Below, piece after piece: positions 1 to 8,004 of a DNA stretch of 58,480 nt (within the stretch, counting starts at the first letter, position 1; each line of letters starts with the position of its first letter). The translations under genes were made by a program, and so were the position numbers. The stretch lies in contig CANPZS010000009.1 in assembly GCA_947588835.1 (NCBI GenBank), forward strand, positions 1 through 58,480. The letters run 5' to 3'. This DNA is from an uncultured Bacteroidales bacterium (GTDB taxonomy: Bacteria; Bacteroidota; Bacteroidia; Bacteroidales; UBA932). The notes beneath the pieces are model-generated. The model was not told the DNA's origin. It worked only from the letters and a program-made list of their open reading frames with translations, and searched no databases.

Positions 1-57
1 GAGGCTATGGTCCAGCTGGCCTGCGTCCAGATTATGCTTAACAGATTTTTTGTATAA
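1..57 (+). CDS. IS transposase, C-terminal 18 residues only (partial)
   Basis: The open frame enters from outside the window and ends with TAA at 55-57, reading EAMVQLACVQIMLNRFFV. A hydrophobic tail of the A(M/V)-x-L-A-x-I-x-I-M-L-x-R-L type is typical of DDE transposases of the IS4/IS5 group in Bacteroidetes. Sixteen bases separate the stop from the IS end, as expected for these compact elements. The same frame recurs on the minus strand at the other end of the window. Confidence 0.65.
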   Translation, partial: EAMVQLACVQIMLNRFFV

Positions 58-73
58 TTTCAAAACAGCTTCT
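1..73 (+). mobile_element. Right end of an insertion sequence (left edge of window)
   Basis: The first 73 bases are the exact reverse complement of the last 73 (58408-58480). They hold the end of a transposase frame and an AT-rich terminal sequence that, read inward, begins AGAAGCTGTTTTGAAATTAT. This is the outer end of an IS element; chromosomal sequence starts at base 74. The rest of the element lies outside the window. The transposase tail resembles IS5/IS4-type enzymes, but the family cannot be fixed from so little sequence. Confidence 0.8.
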
Positions 74-167
74 TAATTCTGTCAAAGCGTTCCGTTCAAA
101 CATGTTTTCAGTCGTCGGGTTATGATAAAGATAAAAACGCAAAACAGGAGTATAACTTTGACTTTGG

Positions 168-1511
168 CTATTTGAAAAGGTTTGAGAGCGCATACAACGG
201 GATAATGTCTACTTTGTCCAATGCGCCGAAATTTTCCAATGAGGTACGGATGCCGTATTCAAGATGTTTGTCCGCCATGAACCGATACATGCTCTTCATC
301 GATCCGATAGTCCCTGCCTTGACTTCCAACGGTACCGCTTTCATGTCCTTGACTATGACATAATCCACTTCTGCCTGCGCTCCGCGGGAAAGATTTTGCC
401 AATAATACAGGTCATGCCTTTGTGTCGGGCTGCTGTATTTGAGCAGTTCCAGTCCTGCCGTCATTTCTGTTATGCTCCCTTTGTTCACCAAGTCCGATGC
501 GGAACCCACAAGAATGAGTCTGGAGGTTTCGGACGGCCCTCCTGTGTTTTCCAAGCCTAACAGGCGCAGCAGAAGACCGCTGTCCATGAATATATACTTG
601 ATAAACTTGTCGTTTATCCCGGCCCCGAGAGGAATGCCGTTGGCCGCAGTATGGACAGTCGCCCTAATCAGTCCGGCGTCTTTCAACAACTCCAATGCGG
701 CCTTGACCTTTTCGCTTCGATAATCGCCTTGCACCCGGCTGTATACGAATTTGCTTCCGATTTGCGATGCCACGCTTCTCAGTGTTTGCCGGAGCAGCAT
801 CGGATCCGCTTTTTCTTCGTATTTTGAGAAATCGTCTTCGTATGCAAGAATGATATCGTCCTGCACCTGTTGGCATTTCAGGTAGTCTTGTGTGTCCGCC
901 CAGATGCTGACGGCTTCAGGCATGCCACCGACCATCAGATAATTGCGGAATGCCTCTACCAGTTTTGTGTGCAGTGCGTCGAACACCGGATTCTGCGGCG
1001 ATGCATTTCGCTTGACGTCTATCCATCCTTCGTTGCCTGTGGCGACAAGAAATTCGTCGAAAGACATCGGATACATAAATAGGGACCGTACTCTTCCGAC
1101 GCCGAATGACGTCATATTCTTCAAAGCGAATTCAAGCAATGACCCTGCCGCTATGACATGCAGTTCCGGGTAGTCCTCATAGAAAAACCATAAACTATGT
1201 ATTGCCTCACTGCAGGCTTGAATTTCATCCAGAAACAATAAAGTCTCGCCTGGGATGACCGGGATTCCGTAGAATGCGGACAAGCGTGTGGCAATGTCTT
1301 TGGCTTTCAGGCTGCCTGTGAACACGGACATGATTTCTCTGTCCCTTTCAAAGTTCACCTCCACGAAATATTTGAATGTCTTGCCTAATTGGCGTATTGC
1401 GGAAGATTTTCCCACCTGTCTTGCGCCGCGCAGCAGCAGAGGCTTGCGGTTGCTCTCATTTTTCCATTCCGATAGAAACTTGTCGATAGCTCTCGGATAA
1501 TAATTTTTCAT
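168..1511 (-). CDS. AAA-family ATPase with DUF4143 domain
   Basis: This is a 447-residue ATP-binding protein of the large DUF4143 family, which has many copies in Bacteroidetes genomes and no settled function. The Walker A motif RGARQVGKSS is at residues 28-37 and the Walker B motif LLFLDEI at about 91-97, followed by a sensor-like AAGSLLEFAL stretch and the PMSFDEF motif of the family. The C-terminal half (DUF4143) contains PLEVKAG, a PD-(D/E)xK-like element. The start at 1511 follows a GGAGGGAG ribosome-binding-like run. The gene is transcribed away from a second ATPase gene at 1681 across a control region with repeats, and its 3' end lies 94 bp from an IS. It could be a toxin-antitoxin-like or defence-associated ATPase; that is inference. 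Confidence 0.85.
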   Translation of the reverse strand: MKNYYPRAIDKFLSEWKNESNRKPLLLRGARQVGKSSAIRQLGKTFKYFVEVNFERDREIMSVFTGSLKAKDIATRLSAFYGIPVIPGETLLFLDEIQACSEAIHSLWFFYEDYPELHVIAAGSLLEFALKNMTSFGVGRVRSLFMYPMSFDEFLVATGNEGWIDVKRNASPQNPVFDALHTKLVEAFRNYLMVGGMPEAVSIWADTQDYLKCQQVQDDIILAYEDDFSKYEEKADPMLLRQTLRSVASQIGSKFVYSRVQGDYRSEKVKAALELLKDAGLIRATVHTAANGIPLGAGINDKFIKYIFMDSGLLLRLLGLENTGGPSETSRLILVGSASDLVNKGSITEMTAGLELLKYSSPTQRHDLYYWQNLSRGAQAEVDYVIVKDMKAVPLEVKAGTIGSMKSMYRFMADKHLEYGIRTSLENFGALDKVDIIPLYALSNLFK

Positions 1512-1530
1512 GGCTCCCTCCCTGTTGCGG

Positions 1531-1538
1531 CAAAGATA
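1531..1538 (-). promoter_or_regulatory. -7 promoter element of the DUF4143 ATPase gene
   Basis: On the minus strand the bases read TATCTTTG, matching the Bacteroidetes -7 consensus TAnnTTTG, 20 bp upstream of the start codon. I see no good -33 TTTG at 19-21 bp. Confidence 0.5.
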
Positions 1539-1542
1539 ATGC

Positions 1543-1596
1543 TTTTGTGAAAAATCAGAGATGATTTCGCCTGTTTTTTGTAAAAAGTCAGAGATG
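1543..1596. repeat. Two 21-bp direct repeats, 33 bp apart, in the divergent ATPase control region
   Basis: Copies at 1543-1563 and 1576-1596 share the core TTTTGTRAAAARTCAGAGATG except at two positions. The start-to-start distance is 33 bp, about three helical turns. A degraded third copy (TTTGTATAAAATCGAATA) begins near 1607 and overlaps the -33 element of the promoter at 1607-1638. The layout suits operator sites for a repressor acting on both ATPase genes; no binding protein is identified. Confidence 0.6.
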
Positions 1597-1606
1597 CGTC
1601 CATTTG

Positions 1607-1638
1607 TTTGTATAAAATCGAATAATTATATATTTTTG
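1607..1638 (+). promoter_or_regulatory. Promoter of the ATPase gene at 1681
   Basis: TTTG at 1607-1610, a 20-bp spacer, then TATTTTTG at 1631-1638. This is close to the Bacteroidetes primary-sigma consensus. The predicted transcript starts about 35 bases before the ATG. Confidence 0.7.
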
Positions 1639-1680
1639 TTACGGCGGTAAAATTTACGACGATAACATAAAACGAAGACG

Positions 1681-3006
1681 ATGAAATTCTACGACAGGGA
1701 AAACGAAATAGCGAAGCTGCAAGAAACACGCAGCTTGTCTTACAACGACCATTCGAGGCTGACGGTTGTAACGGGCCGCCGGCGCATCGGCAAGACATCG
1801 CTTATCGGCAAGGCGTTGGACGACGAACCGTTCATCTATCTGTTCGTGGGGCGCAAAAATGAAGCGTCGCTGTGTGCCGGTTATTGCAAGGAGATTGCAA
1901 CTAAATTGGGTGTATTCGTACCGCCCATGACGGCATTTCAGGATGTGTTCGCCTTCTTGATGCAGCAGGGAGAATCGAAGCGCTTTTCATTGGTGATTGA
2001 TGAATTTCAGGAGTTTTTCAATGTCAATCCCTCGGTATACGGCGATATTCAGAATCATTGGGACCAATATCGCCTAAAAACGCACGTGAACTTCATCGTC
2101 AGCGGTTCGGTCTATTCGCTCATGGTGAAGATATTCCAAAACTACCACGAACCCCTGTTCGGCCGGGCCGACGTAATCATGAAGCTGGCGCCGTTCACAT
2201 TGCCGGTTCTGAAACGGATTATGGCGGATTACGCTCCGAATCATATCAACGACGACTTGCTGGCCCTTTATACCGTGACGGGCGGCATTCCCAAATATGT
2301 AGAGTTGCTGGTCGATGCGAAAGCCTTGTCCGTCAGGAAAATCATCCATGCGGTCTGCGATCCCGACTCGCCGTTCAAGGACGAGGGAAAGAATCTGCTC
2401 GTGGACGAGTTCGGGAAACAGTATGGTACCTACTTTTCAATACTCGATGCCATTTCGAACGGCATAAACACACAAAAGGAGATTGCCTCGGCATTGGGGG
2501 AAAAGAGCATCGGCGGCCAACTGAAAAAGTTGGAGGAGACATACGGCATTATCAGGAAAATGCGCCCAATTTTGTCAAAAAAAGGGACTCAGACAGTCAG
2601 ATATGCGATTGCCGACATGTTTCTGCGCTTTTGGTTCCGCTACTTCGAGGGCAACCGGACATTGGTCGAGATGAATCAATTCGAGGTGTTGGAGCAGATT
2701 ATCGCAGCCGATTACACGACCTATTCCGGCAAAGCGTTGGAGGAGTATTTCAAACAACAGTTCATCGAAAGCCATGCATATCGAGACATGGGGTCGTATT
2801 GGGAAGCTAAAAAGGGCAAGGAACAATGCGAAATTGACATTGTCGCATTAAAGCTGGAAAAGAATAAGGCCGTCGCCGTAGAGGTGAAACGTCAGCGCAA
2901 GGAGTTCAGGCCCGAGGTCTTTGTCGAGAAAGTGCGGCATCTGAAAGACAAGGTTCTGCCGAAATATGAGATCGAACCGCTTTGTCTGACATTGGAAGAT
3001 ATGTAA
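1681..3006 (+). CDS. ATP-binding protein, archaeal-type ATPase/DUF234 family
   Basis: A 441-residue P-loop ATPase. Walker A TGRRRIGKTS is at residues 31-40 and Walker B SLVIDEF at about 103-109. A winged-helix-like middle region follows, then a C-terminal DUF234-type domain with EIDIVAL (about 385) and AVEVKRQ (about 401), the spacing expected of a PD-(D/E)xK nuclease fold. Members of this family are standalone ATPases with unknown targets. The gene is divergent from the DUF4143 ATPase and shares its repeat-bearing control region. Two unrelated but similarly built ATPases back to back beside an IS suggest acquired DNA, which is inference. Confidence 0.85.
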   Translation: MKFYDRENEIAKLQETRSLSYNDHSRLTVVTGRRRIGKTSLIGKALDDEPFIYLFVGRKNEASLCAGYCKEIATKLGVFVPPMTAFQDVFAFLMQQGESKRFSLVIDEFQEFFNVNPSVYGDIQNHWDQYRLKTHVNFIVSGSVYSLMVKIFQNYHEPLFGRADVIMKLAPFTLPVLKRIMADYAPNHINDDLLALYTVTGGIPKYVELLVDAKALSVRKIIHAVCDPDSPFKDEGKNLLVDEFGKQYGTYFSILDAISNGINTQKEIASALGEKSIGGQLKKLEETYGIIRKMRPILSKKGTQTVRYAIADMFLRFWFRYFEGNRTLVEMNQFEVLEQIIAADYTTYSGKALEEYFKQQFIESHAYRDMGSYWEAKKGKEQCEIDIVALKLEKNKAVAVEVKRQRKEFRPEVFVEKVRHLKDKVLPKYEIEPLCLTLEDM

Positions 3007-3065
3007 TCATTCCCCGTCGTCGCAAAATAGAGATCAAGGCTTCCTCCTGACGAGCGGCGTTTCCG

Positions 3066-3146
3066 TGCGGGTGAAGGGACTCGAACCCATACGCACGAGG
3101 CACCAGATCCTAAGTCTGGCTTGTCTACCAATTTCAACACACCCGC
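3066..3146 (-). tRNA. tRNA-Leu (anticodon TAG)
   Basis: On the minus strand the acceptor arm GCGGGTG pairs with CACCCGC at the other end. The anticodon loop CTTAGGA sits between CCAGA and TCTGG, giving anticodon TAG (reads CTA). The variable arm GCCTCGTGCGTATGG is longer than in short-arm tRNAs and the T arm contains GGTTCGAGTCC. Length is 81 nt without CCA, which is not encoded. It lies downstream of prmA on the same strand. Confidence 0.95.
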
Positions 3147-3231
3147 AAAACCTTTCCGGAGGACCGTAACAATGGCTTTCACTATAAGCGGCCAAGGGAA
3201 GCTGCCGCAGACAGAGTCCGGAAAGAGCCTG

Positions 3232-3258
3232 CAAATATACAAAGAACTTGCGTAATAA
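3232..3258 (-). promoter_or_regulatory. Putative promoter module, copy 1 (upstream of tRNA-Leu)
   Basis: The minus strand carries a TATATTTG -7 element (3239-3232) preceded by TTATTACGCAAGTTCTT. The 27 bp recur with one mismatch at 34290-34316 in front of polA. In both places the block begins 11-12 bases after the stop codon of the upstream gene, and neither copy has a TTTG -33 element, so the conserved TTACGCAAG block may replace it. Confidence 0.55.
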
Positions 3259-3269
3259 AGGCATGATTT

Positions 3270-4130
3270 TTACGCTTCCTTGCCGAAACGTATGCAGGCC
3301 CAGCCGTTTCTTGTGTCTTCTCCGCGGAACGCAAGCCCGTGTTCTCCGGCCGCGCCGCGCAGCAGGGGAATGTCTTTTTCGAGAAAGCCGCTCGTCAGCA
3401 ATGTGCCTCCTTTGCGCAGGGAGCGGGCGTATGTACGCATGTCCTGGATCAGGGTGTTGCGGTTGATGTTGGCGAGGATGACATCGTATTTGCCCATCTG
3501 CAGGAGCGAGGCGTCCCCGCAGTAGCTTTCTACGAGGCGTCCCACCCGGTTCCGTCTGGCGTTGTCGAACGCGGACTGCGCGGCGACGGCGTCGATGTCA
3601 ATCGCGTACGCCTTGGCCGCCCTCATTTTGGCCGCGAGTATGGCGAGGATGGCCGTGCCGCAGCCTATGTCCATGACTGTGCGGCCCCGTATGTCCTTTT
3701 CCATGGCGAGCATCTGCCTTATCATCATGAAGGTGGTGTCGTGGTACCCCGTGCCGAAAGCCATGCGCGGCTCTATTACGATGTTGAACCGCGTGCGCCT
3801 GACGTCTTCGTTGAAAGGGGCCCTCACCGTCACTTTGCCGTCTACCGCTATCGGGGTGAATGACTTCTCCCACTCTATGTTCCAGTTGGCCCCGCGTACC
3901 ATGTCCGCACTGAAATCCACGCTGATTCCCATGCCGCGGCATCCGCTCAGCAATATTTTGAGCCGTCTGGCATCGTAGGCCTCCTTTTGGATGTAGCAGA
4001 GCAGTCCGGGAGCTTCCGTCACGAAGGCCTCATACGGCAGCTCGGAAATTTCCGCCATGACGATTTCCGCGTTTTCGTCGGAAAAAGGCTCTATCCTTAT
4101 CCGTACCTCTATGTATTCCTGGCTGTTCAT
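3270..4130 (-). CDS. prmA: Ribosomal protein L11 methyltransferase
   Basis: PrmA trimethylates lysines of ribosomal protein L11 using S-adenosylmethionine. The 286 residues start with the substrate-recognition domain. FGTGYH at 125-130 precedes the Rossmann SAM-binding motif DIGCGTA (154-160), the acidic loop AIDID (176-180) and the NINRN motif (221-225) near the active site. The length fits the family. The start codon overlaps the asmA-like stop as ATGA (4127-4130), so it is the last gene of the rpsU-asmA-prmA operon, which couples a ribosomal protein with a ribosome-modifying enzyme. Confidence 0.93.
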   Translation of the reverse strand: MNSQEYIEVRIRIEPFSDENAEIVMAEISELPYEAFVTEAPGLLCYIQKEAYDARRLKILLSGCRGMGISVDFSADMVRGANWNIEWEKSFTPIAVDGKVTVRAPFNEDVRRTRFNIVIEPRMAFGTGYHDTTFMMIRQMLAMEKDIRGRTVMDIGCGTAILAILAAKMRAAKAYAIDIDAVAAQSAFDNARRNRVGRLVESYCGDASLLQMGKYDVILANINRNTLIQDMRTYARSLRKGGTLLTSGFLEKDIPLLRGAAGEHGLAFRGEDTRNGWACIRFGKEA

Positions 4131-7100
4131 CGTTCCTTTTCCGCGTTGTCCTTTTTCCTGCCGGCCGCCCTGCGTTCTTTTGCGAGCGCCTTGCGGGATG
4201 CCTTTGCGCTGTTCCTGGCGTCTTTGACTATGTCTCCGATCAGTTCGTCCTCCTCTATTATGGCGGTCCCGTCCTCCGCCTCAGCTTCCGATATCGCTTC
4301 GGGCTCTTCCGCGGGCTTTTCCATTTCCGCCTTGGCAATGGCGAGCAGGGCCTTTTCCGCGCCGGGCAGGGAGTCGGTGATGATGTCCTCGGCGCCGTAG
4401 TTCACCTTGGCCATCTGCCTGCCTATGTAGTCCTGCCGCCTGTTGGCTTCTATCGCACGGGAAACCCCTATGTCGAAGATGTTGCGTATGTGTGAGGCAA
4501 GGTTTGTCTGCACGGTGTCCAGCTGACGGGAGAATACGGGCACGTTGGCGTTTTTGTACAGGGCCTTGCCGATGTTCAGCTTCATATGGTCGAAATCGTC
4601 GCCGTAGACGTTGAGCCCGAATTTGAGGGGCAGGGGAGACTTTATCACCGATATGTGATATTTGTACGATGAGCTGAGATATTGCAGTCCGCTGGCAGCC
4701 AGCGTGTAACGGTCTATCTTGAATACGAAGGGGAATACTTCGAGCCTGTTGTCGCGGATCATGCCGTCCACCGACATGCGGTCCACATGGGCGCTCCGGT
4801 CGTCCTTGAACATGAGCATTTTGGCTATCCTGGTGAATTCTTCGCTCTCTTTGAGGGTGAGGTCCGTGCCAGATATGCGCAGCACTCCGTCTATGCTCGG
4901 CAGAATGAGGTTCATGGAGGTGTCGAGGTCCGTGGTGGCTGCCATTTCGCAGTTGAGGCTGCCGGAAAACGATTTCAGCATCGGCATTATGGTGTCGACG
5001 GACGGGAACATGCGTATCACTTTGTCCGCCGTTATGTCGGAGAGTTCCATGTCGAAGCCGGCCTGCAGGTCTTCTTTGTTTTTCGTGGAATAGAAGGCGT
5101 CGAACCTGATGTTGCCTATGTCGGATTCGGCTTTGGCATCGGTGATCTGCAGGCACCTCTGCCGCATCGACAGCTTGGATGCGAGCCTGCGGATGTCCAA
5201 GTCGCCGTATTTTATGCTGTTCGCCGACAGGTTTATCGTGGCGTTGAGGTTGGCGGGCACGATGAACAGGGCTGCCGCCGCGGCGGCCGGCGCTTCTGTG
5301 GCCGCAGTGTCTTCCGGGGCCGCCCCGGAGCCTTGCAGGAAGGCGCCGATCAGTTCGTCGGCATTTATTTTCTCCGAACTGACTGCTGCGTCGAGCCTGA
5401 GCGCCGCATATCCGCTGCGGCTGAGCAGGGCGCGCCTGATGCCGCCGAGACTGCCTTTGAGCGATATGTCCGATTCCCCGGATCTGAAGGTGAAGCCCTC
5501 TACGTCCACCCGGTCTCCGGTGAATTTTCCCTCTACGGCGTGAAAAGTGTTTCTGAGGGGGAGGAACGGAGTGCGTATTTCTCCTTCGCCGAGCGACAGG
5601 CCGCCTTCGACGTTCCATTCTCTGAAATATTTGGCGATGGATTCGTCTATCCTCAGATTCAGGTCGCCGCTTCTGAATGAGCTTTCCCGCAGCCAGTCCG
5701 GCAGTCCGTTCCGCCGCAGGGAGTCCCTTCTTTGTCTGCGCCTTTCCCCTCCGGCGTTCGGCGCGGCGCGCTTCATTTTCTGGGCGGAGGTCTTGAACGC
5801 AAGGTTTTTCAGCGTTGCGGCGATTTCTCCCATGTCCAAGTTCACGGCTTCGTTGGAGCTGCTGATTCTGAGCATCGTGCCCGCCGTGGCGGAAGCCGGG
5901 ATGATGCGGAAGCTTTCGCGGCTGCCGTCAAGCGACAACGCGAGTCCGGTCGCGTCCTGCATCTCTATCCGGTCCGCTTTCAGAATGCCCATGAAAGGCA
6001 GCGCACCGGTGGTGTCGGACTTTCTGGATTCCGCCGAGTTCTGCGCCATGATGCTGATGCCTCCGGCACGCAGGAACATGGTTTCAGCCAAGGTGAGGTC
6101 GAGACTGTCCAGTTCCGCCTTGATTCCCAGGACCCTCGCTCCTTGGGGCATGCTCGTATCGATTTTGTTTCCGGCGGTCCTGATCGTGGCTTTGGCGTGC
6201 CTTACGTCCGCACGTAAGGAGTCACTGCCGTCGTCTATATGCAGCCCGTCTATGGATATGTCGCCGTTGATGTCGGCCTCGGCGAAGCGCTCCCTGTCGA
6301 GCTGCGACATTTTCATGCTGCCTTTCACGTCGGCTTTCAGGCTTCCGGTGCCGCGGATCCCGTAGTCTGCGGCGAACAGCCTTGCAAGGGTGTCGACGGC
6401 CGCTTTCATGGAGCCTTCCATGCTGATTTCAGGGTCTTCCCCGAGCAGGTCCCCGGCCTTGCCTTTCATGCTGATGTCCATGCCTCCCGCATCGACGAGC
6501 AATTCGTTGAGCTCCACGTCGAGCTTTCCCGTCCTGTCCGTGTATGCCGTCACTTCGAGCCCTATCCTGCCGTCCCTGTCGATGTCTTCGTATGATACCG
6601 CGGACTGCGGGACCGCGAATCTGGCCTTCACGGACGGAATGGCTCCGGATGCAGGCACATAAAAGCCGTCGCAGGACGCTTCGAGCGATATCGTCGCGTC
6701 GGTGTCGAGTTTTTTCAGCTGCGGCATGGCGTTGCCGAGAAAGGCCGTCACGTCCTTGACGGGGCTGTCGTCTATGGATGCCGATGCGCGGATGTAGGTG
6801 CTGTCGTCGTAAAGAATCGCTTCGGCCTCTCCGTCCAGCCCTATCGTGGCCGCCTGCAGGTGGAAATCTCCGAGCGACATGCCGAAGGCGTCGTCGTCCC
6901 GTTTGGGGAACAGCATGACGCCTTTGGTCTCTATCGGCAGTTTCAGGCGTCCCAGCGCGCCGGTAGCGAGGAATGCGTCGGCTTTCGCCCCGAATGTGAA
7001 TCCGTCGTCCATGCCGTCCACGTCGCATCTGTTGATCCGCAGCGCCAGCGTGTCGGCGGGCAGCCTCGCCGCTATCATCATGCTGTCTACGCTGAATCCG

Positions 7101-7747
7101 CCGGTGCTTTTGCGCGGCTCGGCGATAGAGAAGTCGCCTTTGAAACGGAGCCTTTCGAGCCCTATCGCCGCGAATACGGTATCGGCCTGATCGGTGAAGA
7201 CGATGCTGGGACGGCCCGTGAGCCTGATGCGTTTGATACGGATGTCTTGCGGCCCGGCGTCTTCTTCGCCGTCGTCGGCCTCCGGCAGTCTGATTATATC
7301 CCAGTTGGCCGCGTCATGGCTGAACATGTGGGCGAAGATGCGCGGCTTGTCAAGGCTGGCGTAGGGGATGACTATCCGGCCCTTGAGCGCTTCGGCCATG
7401 TTGAGCGATATCGAGAATCTGCGGAACGAGGCCAGCGTGTCGGCGCTTTCTCCGCGGCCCATGCGGACGAGATAGTATTCATCGCCGCCGTATCCGCTGA
7501 ATTTTTCGCGGTCGTACAGGATGTCGAAGTCTTCTATGGTGACGGTGAAGTTGGGGAAATGCCGGAACAGATTGAAATGCGCCTTCCTGAACGAAACGCT
7601 TCCGTCTATGTATTCTTCCGCGATGCGGTCCACTATCCTGTTGAGCACCGATGTGTTGAGTATGATCTGGACTGCGGCCGCAATAAACAATATAAGCCCT
7701 GCCAGTGACAGCAGGGCTATTCTGAACGGATGTCTTTTCTTATCCAT
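4127..7747 (-). CDS. AsmA-like inner-membrane-anchored protein
   Basis: A 1206-residue envelope protein. One membrane segment (about residues 10-30) is followed by a very long beta-rich periplasmic part. The N-terminal FRHFPNFTVTIEDFDI region and the repeated GSLGGIR / KGKAGDL strand units are characteristic of the AsmA family. Related proteins form long grooves thought to move phospholipid between the inner and outer membranes. Near the middle is an alanine-rich stretch, and the tail is acidic (EAEAEDGT) then basic. It overlaps rpsU by one base (TAATG) and prmA by four. A second bridge-type protein, tamB, lies at 50.1 kb. Substrate and partners are not visible here. Confidence 0.85.
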   Translation of the reverse strand: MDKKRHPFRIALLSLAGLILFIAAAVQIILNTSVLNRIVDRIAEEYIDGSVSFRKAHFNLFRHFPNFTVTIEDFDILYDREKFSGYGGDEYYLVRMGRGESADTLASFRRFSISLNMAEALKGRIVIPYASLDKPRIFAHMFSHDAANWDIIRLPEADDGEEDAGPQDIRIKRIRLTGRPSIVFTDQADTVFAAIGLERLRFKGDFSIAEPRKSTGGFSVDSMMIAARLPADTLALRINRCDVDGMDDGFTFGAKADAFLATGALGRLKLPIETKGVMLFPKRDDDAFGMSLGDFHLQAATIGLDGEAEAILYDDSTYIRASASIDDSPVKDVTAFLGNAMPQLKKLDTDATISLEASCDGFYVPASGAIPSVKARFAVPQSAVSYEDIDRDGRIGLEVTAYTDRTGKLDVELNELLVDAGGMDISMKGKAGDLLGEDPEISMEGSMKAAVDTLARLFAADYGIRGTGSLKADVKGSMKMSQLDRERFAEADINGDISIDGLHIDDGSDSLRADVRHAKATIRTAGNKIDTSMPQGARVLGIKAELDSLDLTLAETMFLRAGGISIMAQNSAESRKSDTTGALPFMGILKADRIEMQDATGLALSLDGSRESFRIIPASATAGTMLRISSSNEAVNLDMGEIAATLKNLAFKTSAQKMKRAAPNAGGERRRQRRDSLRRNGLPDWLRESSFRSGDLNLRIDESIAKYFREWNVEGGLSLGEGEIRTPFLPLRNTFHAVEGKFTGDRVDVEGFTFRSGESDISLKGSLGGIRRALLSRSGYAALRLDAAVSSEKINADELIGAFLQGSGAAPEDTAATEAPAAAAAALFIVPANLNATINLSANSIKYGDLDIRRLASKLSMRQRCLQITDAKAESDIGNIRFDAFYSTKNKEDLQAGFDMELSDITADKVIRMFPSVDTIMPMLKSFSGSLNCEMAATTDLDTSMNLILPSIDGVLRISGTDLTLKESEEFTRIAKMLMFKDDRSAHVDRMSVDGMIRDNRLEVFPFVFKIDRYTLAASGLQYLSSSYKYHISVIKSPLPLKFGLNVYGDDFDHMKLNIGKALYKNANVPVFSRQLDTVQTNLASHIRNIFDIGVSRAIEANRRQDYIGRQMAKVNYGAEDIITDSLPGAEKALLAIAKAEMEKPAEEPEAISEAEAEDGTAIIEEDELIGDIVKDARNSAKASRKALAKERRAAGRKKDNAEKER

Positions 7748-7941
7748 TATTGCTCGTCCAAAAGCTGCAAATGCTGAACGTAGATGGCCTTCTGACGGGC
7801 CATTCTCCTTTTGACGGAAGGCTTTTCGAAATTCTTCCTTGCACGAAGTTCGCGGATGACGCCGGTCTTCTCGAATTTCCTCTTGAATTTCTTCAGGGCC
7901 CTTTCTATGTTCTCTCCGTCTTTTATCGGAACTATAATCAT
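7747..7941 (-). CDS. rpsU: 30S ribosomal protein bS21
   Basis: A 64-residue basic protein beginning MIIVPIKDGENIERALKKFK, the usual bS21 start. An upstream in-frame extension of 15 codons is ignored because a very strong Shine-Dalgarno sequence (7950-7959) sits directly before this ATG. bS21 lies at the mRNA exit of the small subunit. In Bacteroidetes ribosomes it helps hide the anti-Shine-Dalgarno end of 16S rRNA. It is the first gene of an operon with asmA and prmA. Confidence 0.96.
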   Translation of the reverse strand: MIIVPIKDGENIERALKKFKRKFEKTGVIRELRARKNFEKPSVKRRMARQKAIYVQHLQLLDEQ

Positions 7942-7949
7942 TGCACTTA

Positions 7950-7959
7950 CACCTCCTTT
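7950..7959 (-). promoter_or_regulatory. Extended Shine-Dalgarno of rpsU
   Basis: The minus strand reads AAAGGAGGTG, a 10-base perfect complement to the CACCUCCUUU end of Bacteroidetes 16S rRNA, ten bases before the ATG. Most other genes in this window have no recognisable SD. The site fits autoregulation of bS21 by ribosomes that lack it. Confidence 0.85.
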
Positions 7960-7973
7960 TGCTTTAGGGAATG

Positions 7974-8004
7974 CAAAGATAAACAATATTATTCCGATTC
8001 CAAA
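7974..8004 (-). promoter_or_regulatory. Promoter of the rpsU operon
   Basis: On the minus strand: TTTG (8004-8001), a 19-bp spacer, TATCTTTG (7981-7974). It lies over the 3' end of the Sir2 gene, so rpsU can be transcribed independently of the genes before it. Confidence 0.8.

Noticed and set aside
168..3006. The two ATPase genes as a classical toxin-antitoxin pair
   Set aside because: Both are large ATPases transcribed divergently; neither resembles a known toxin or antitoxin. Only the shared control region supports a functional link.
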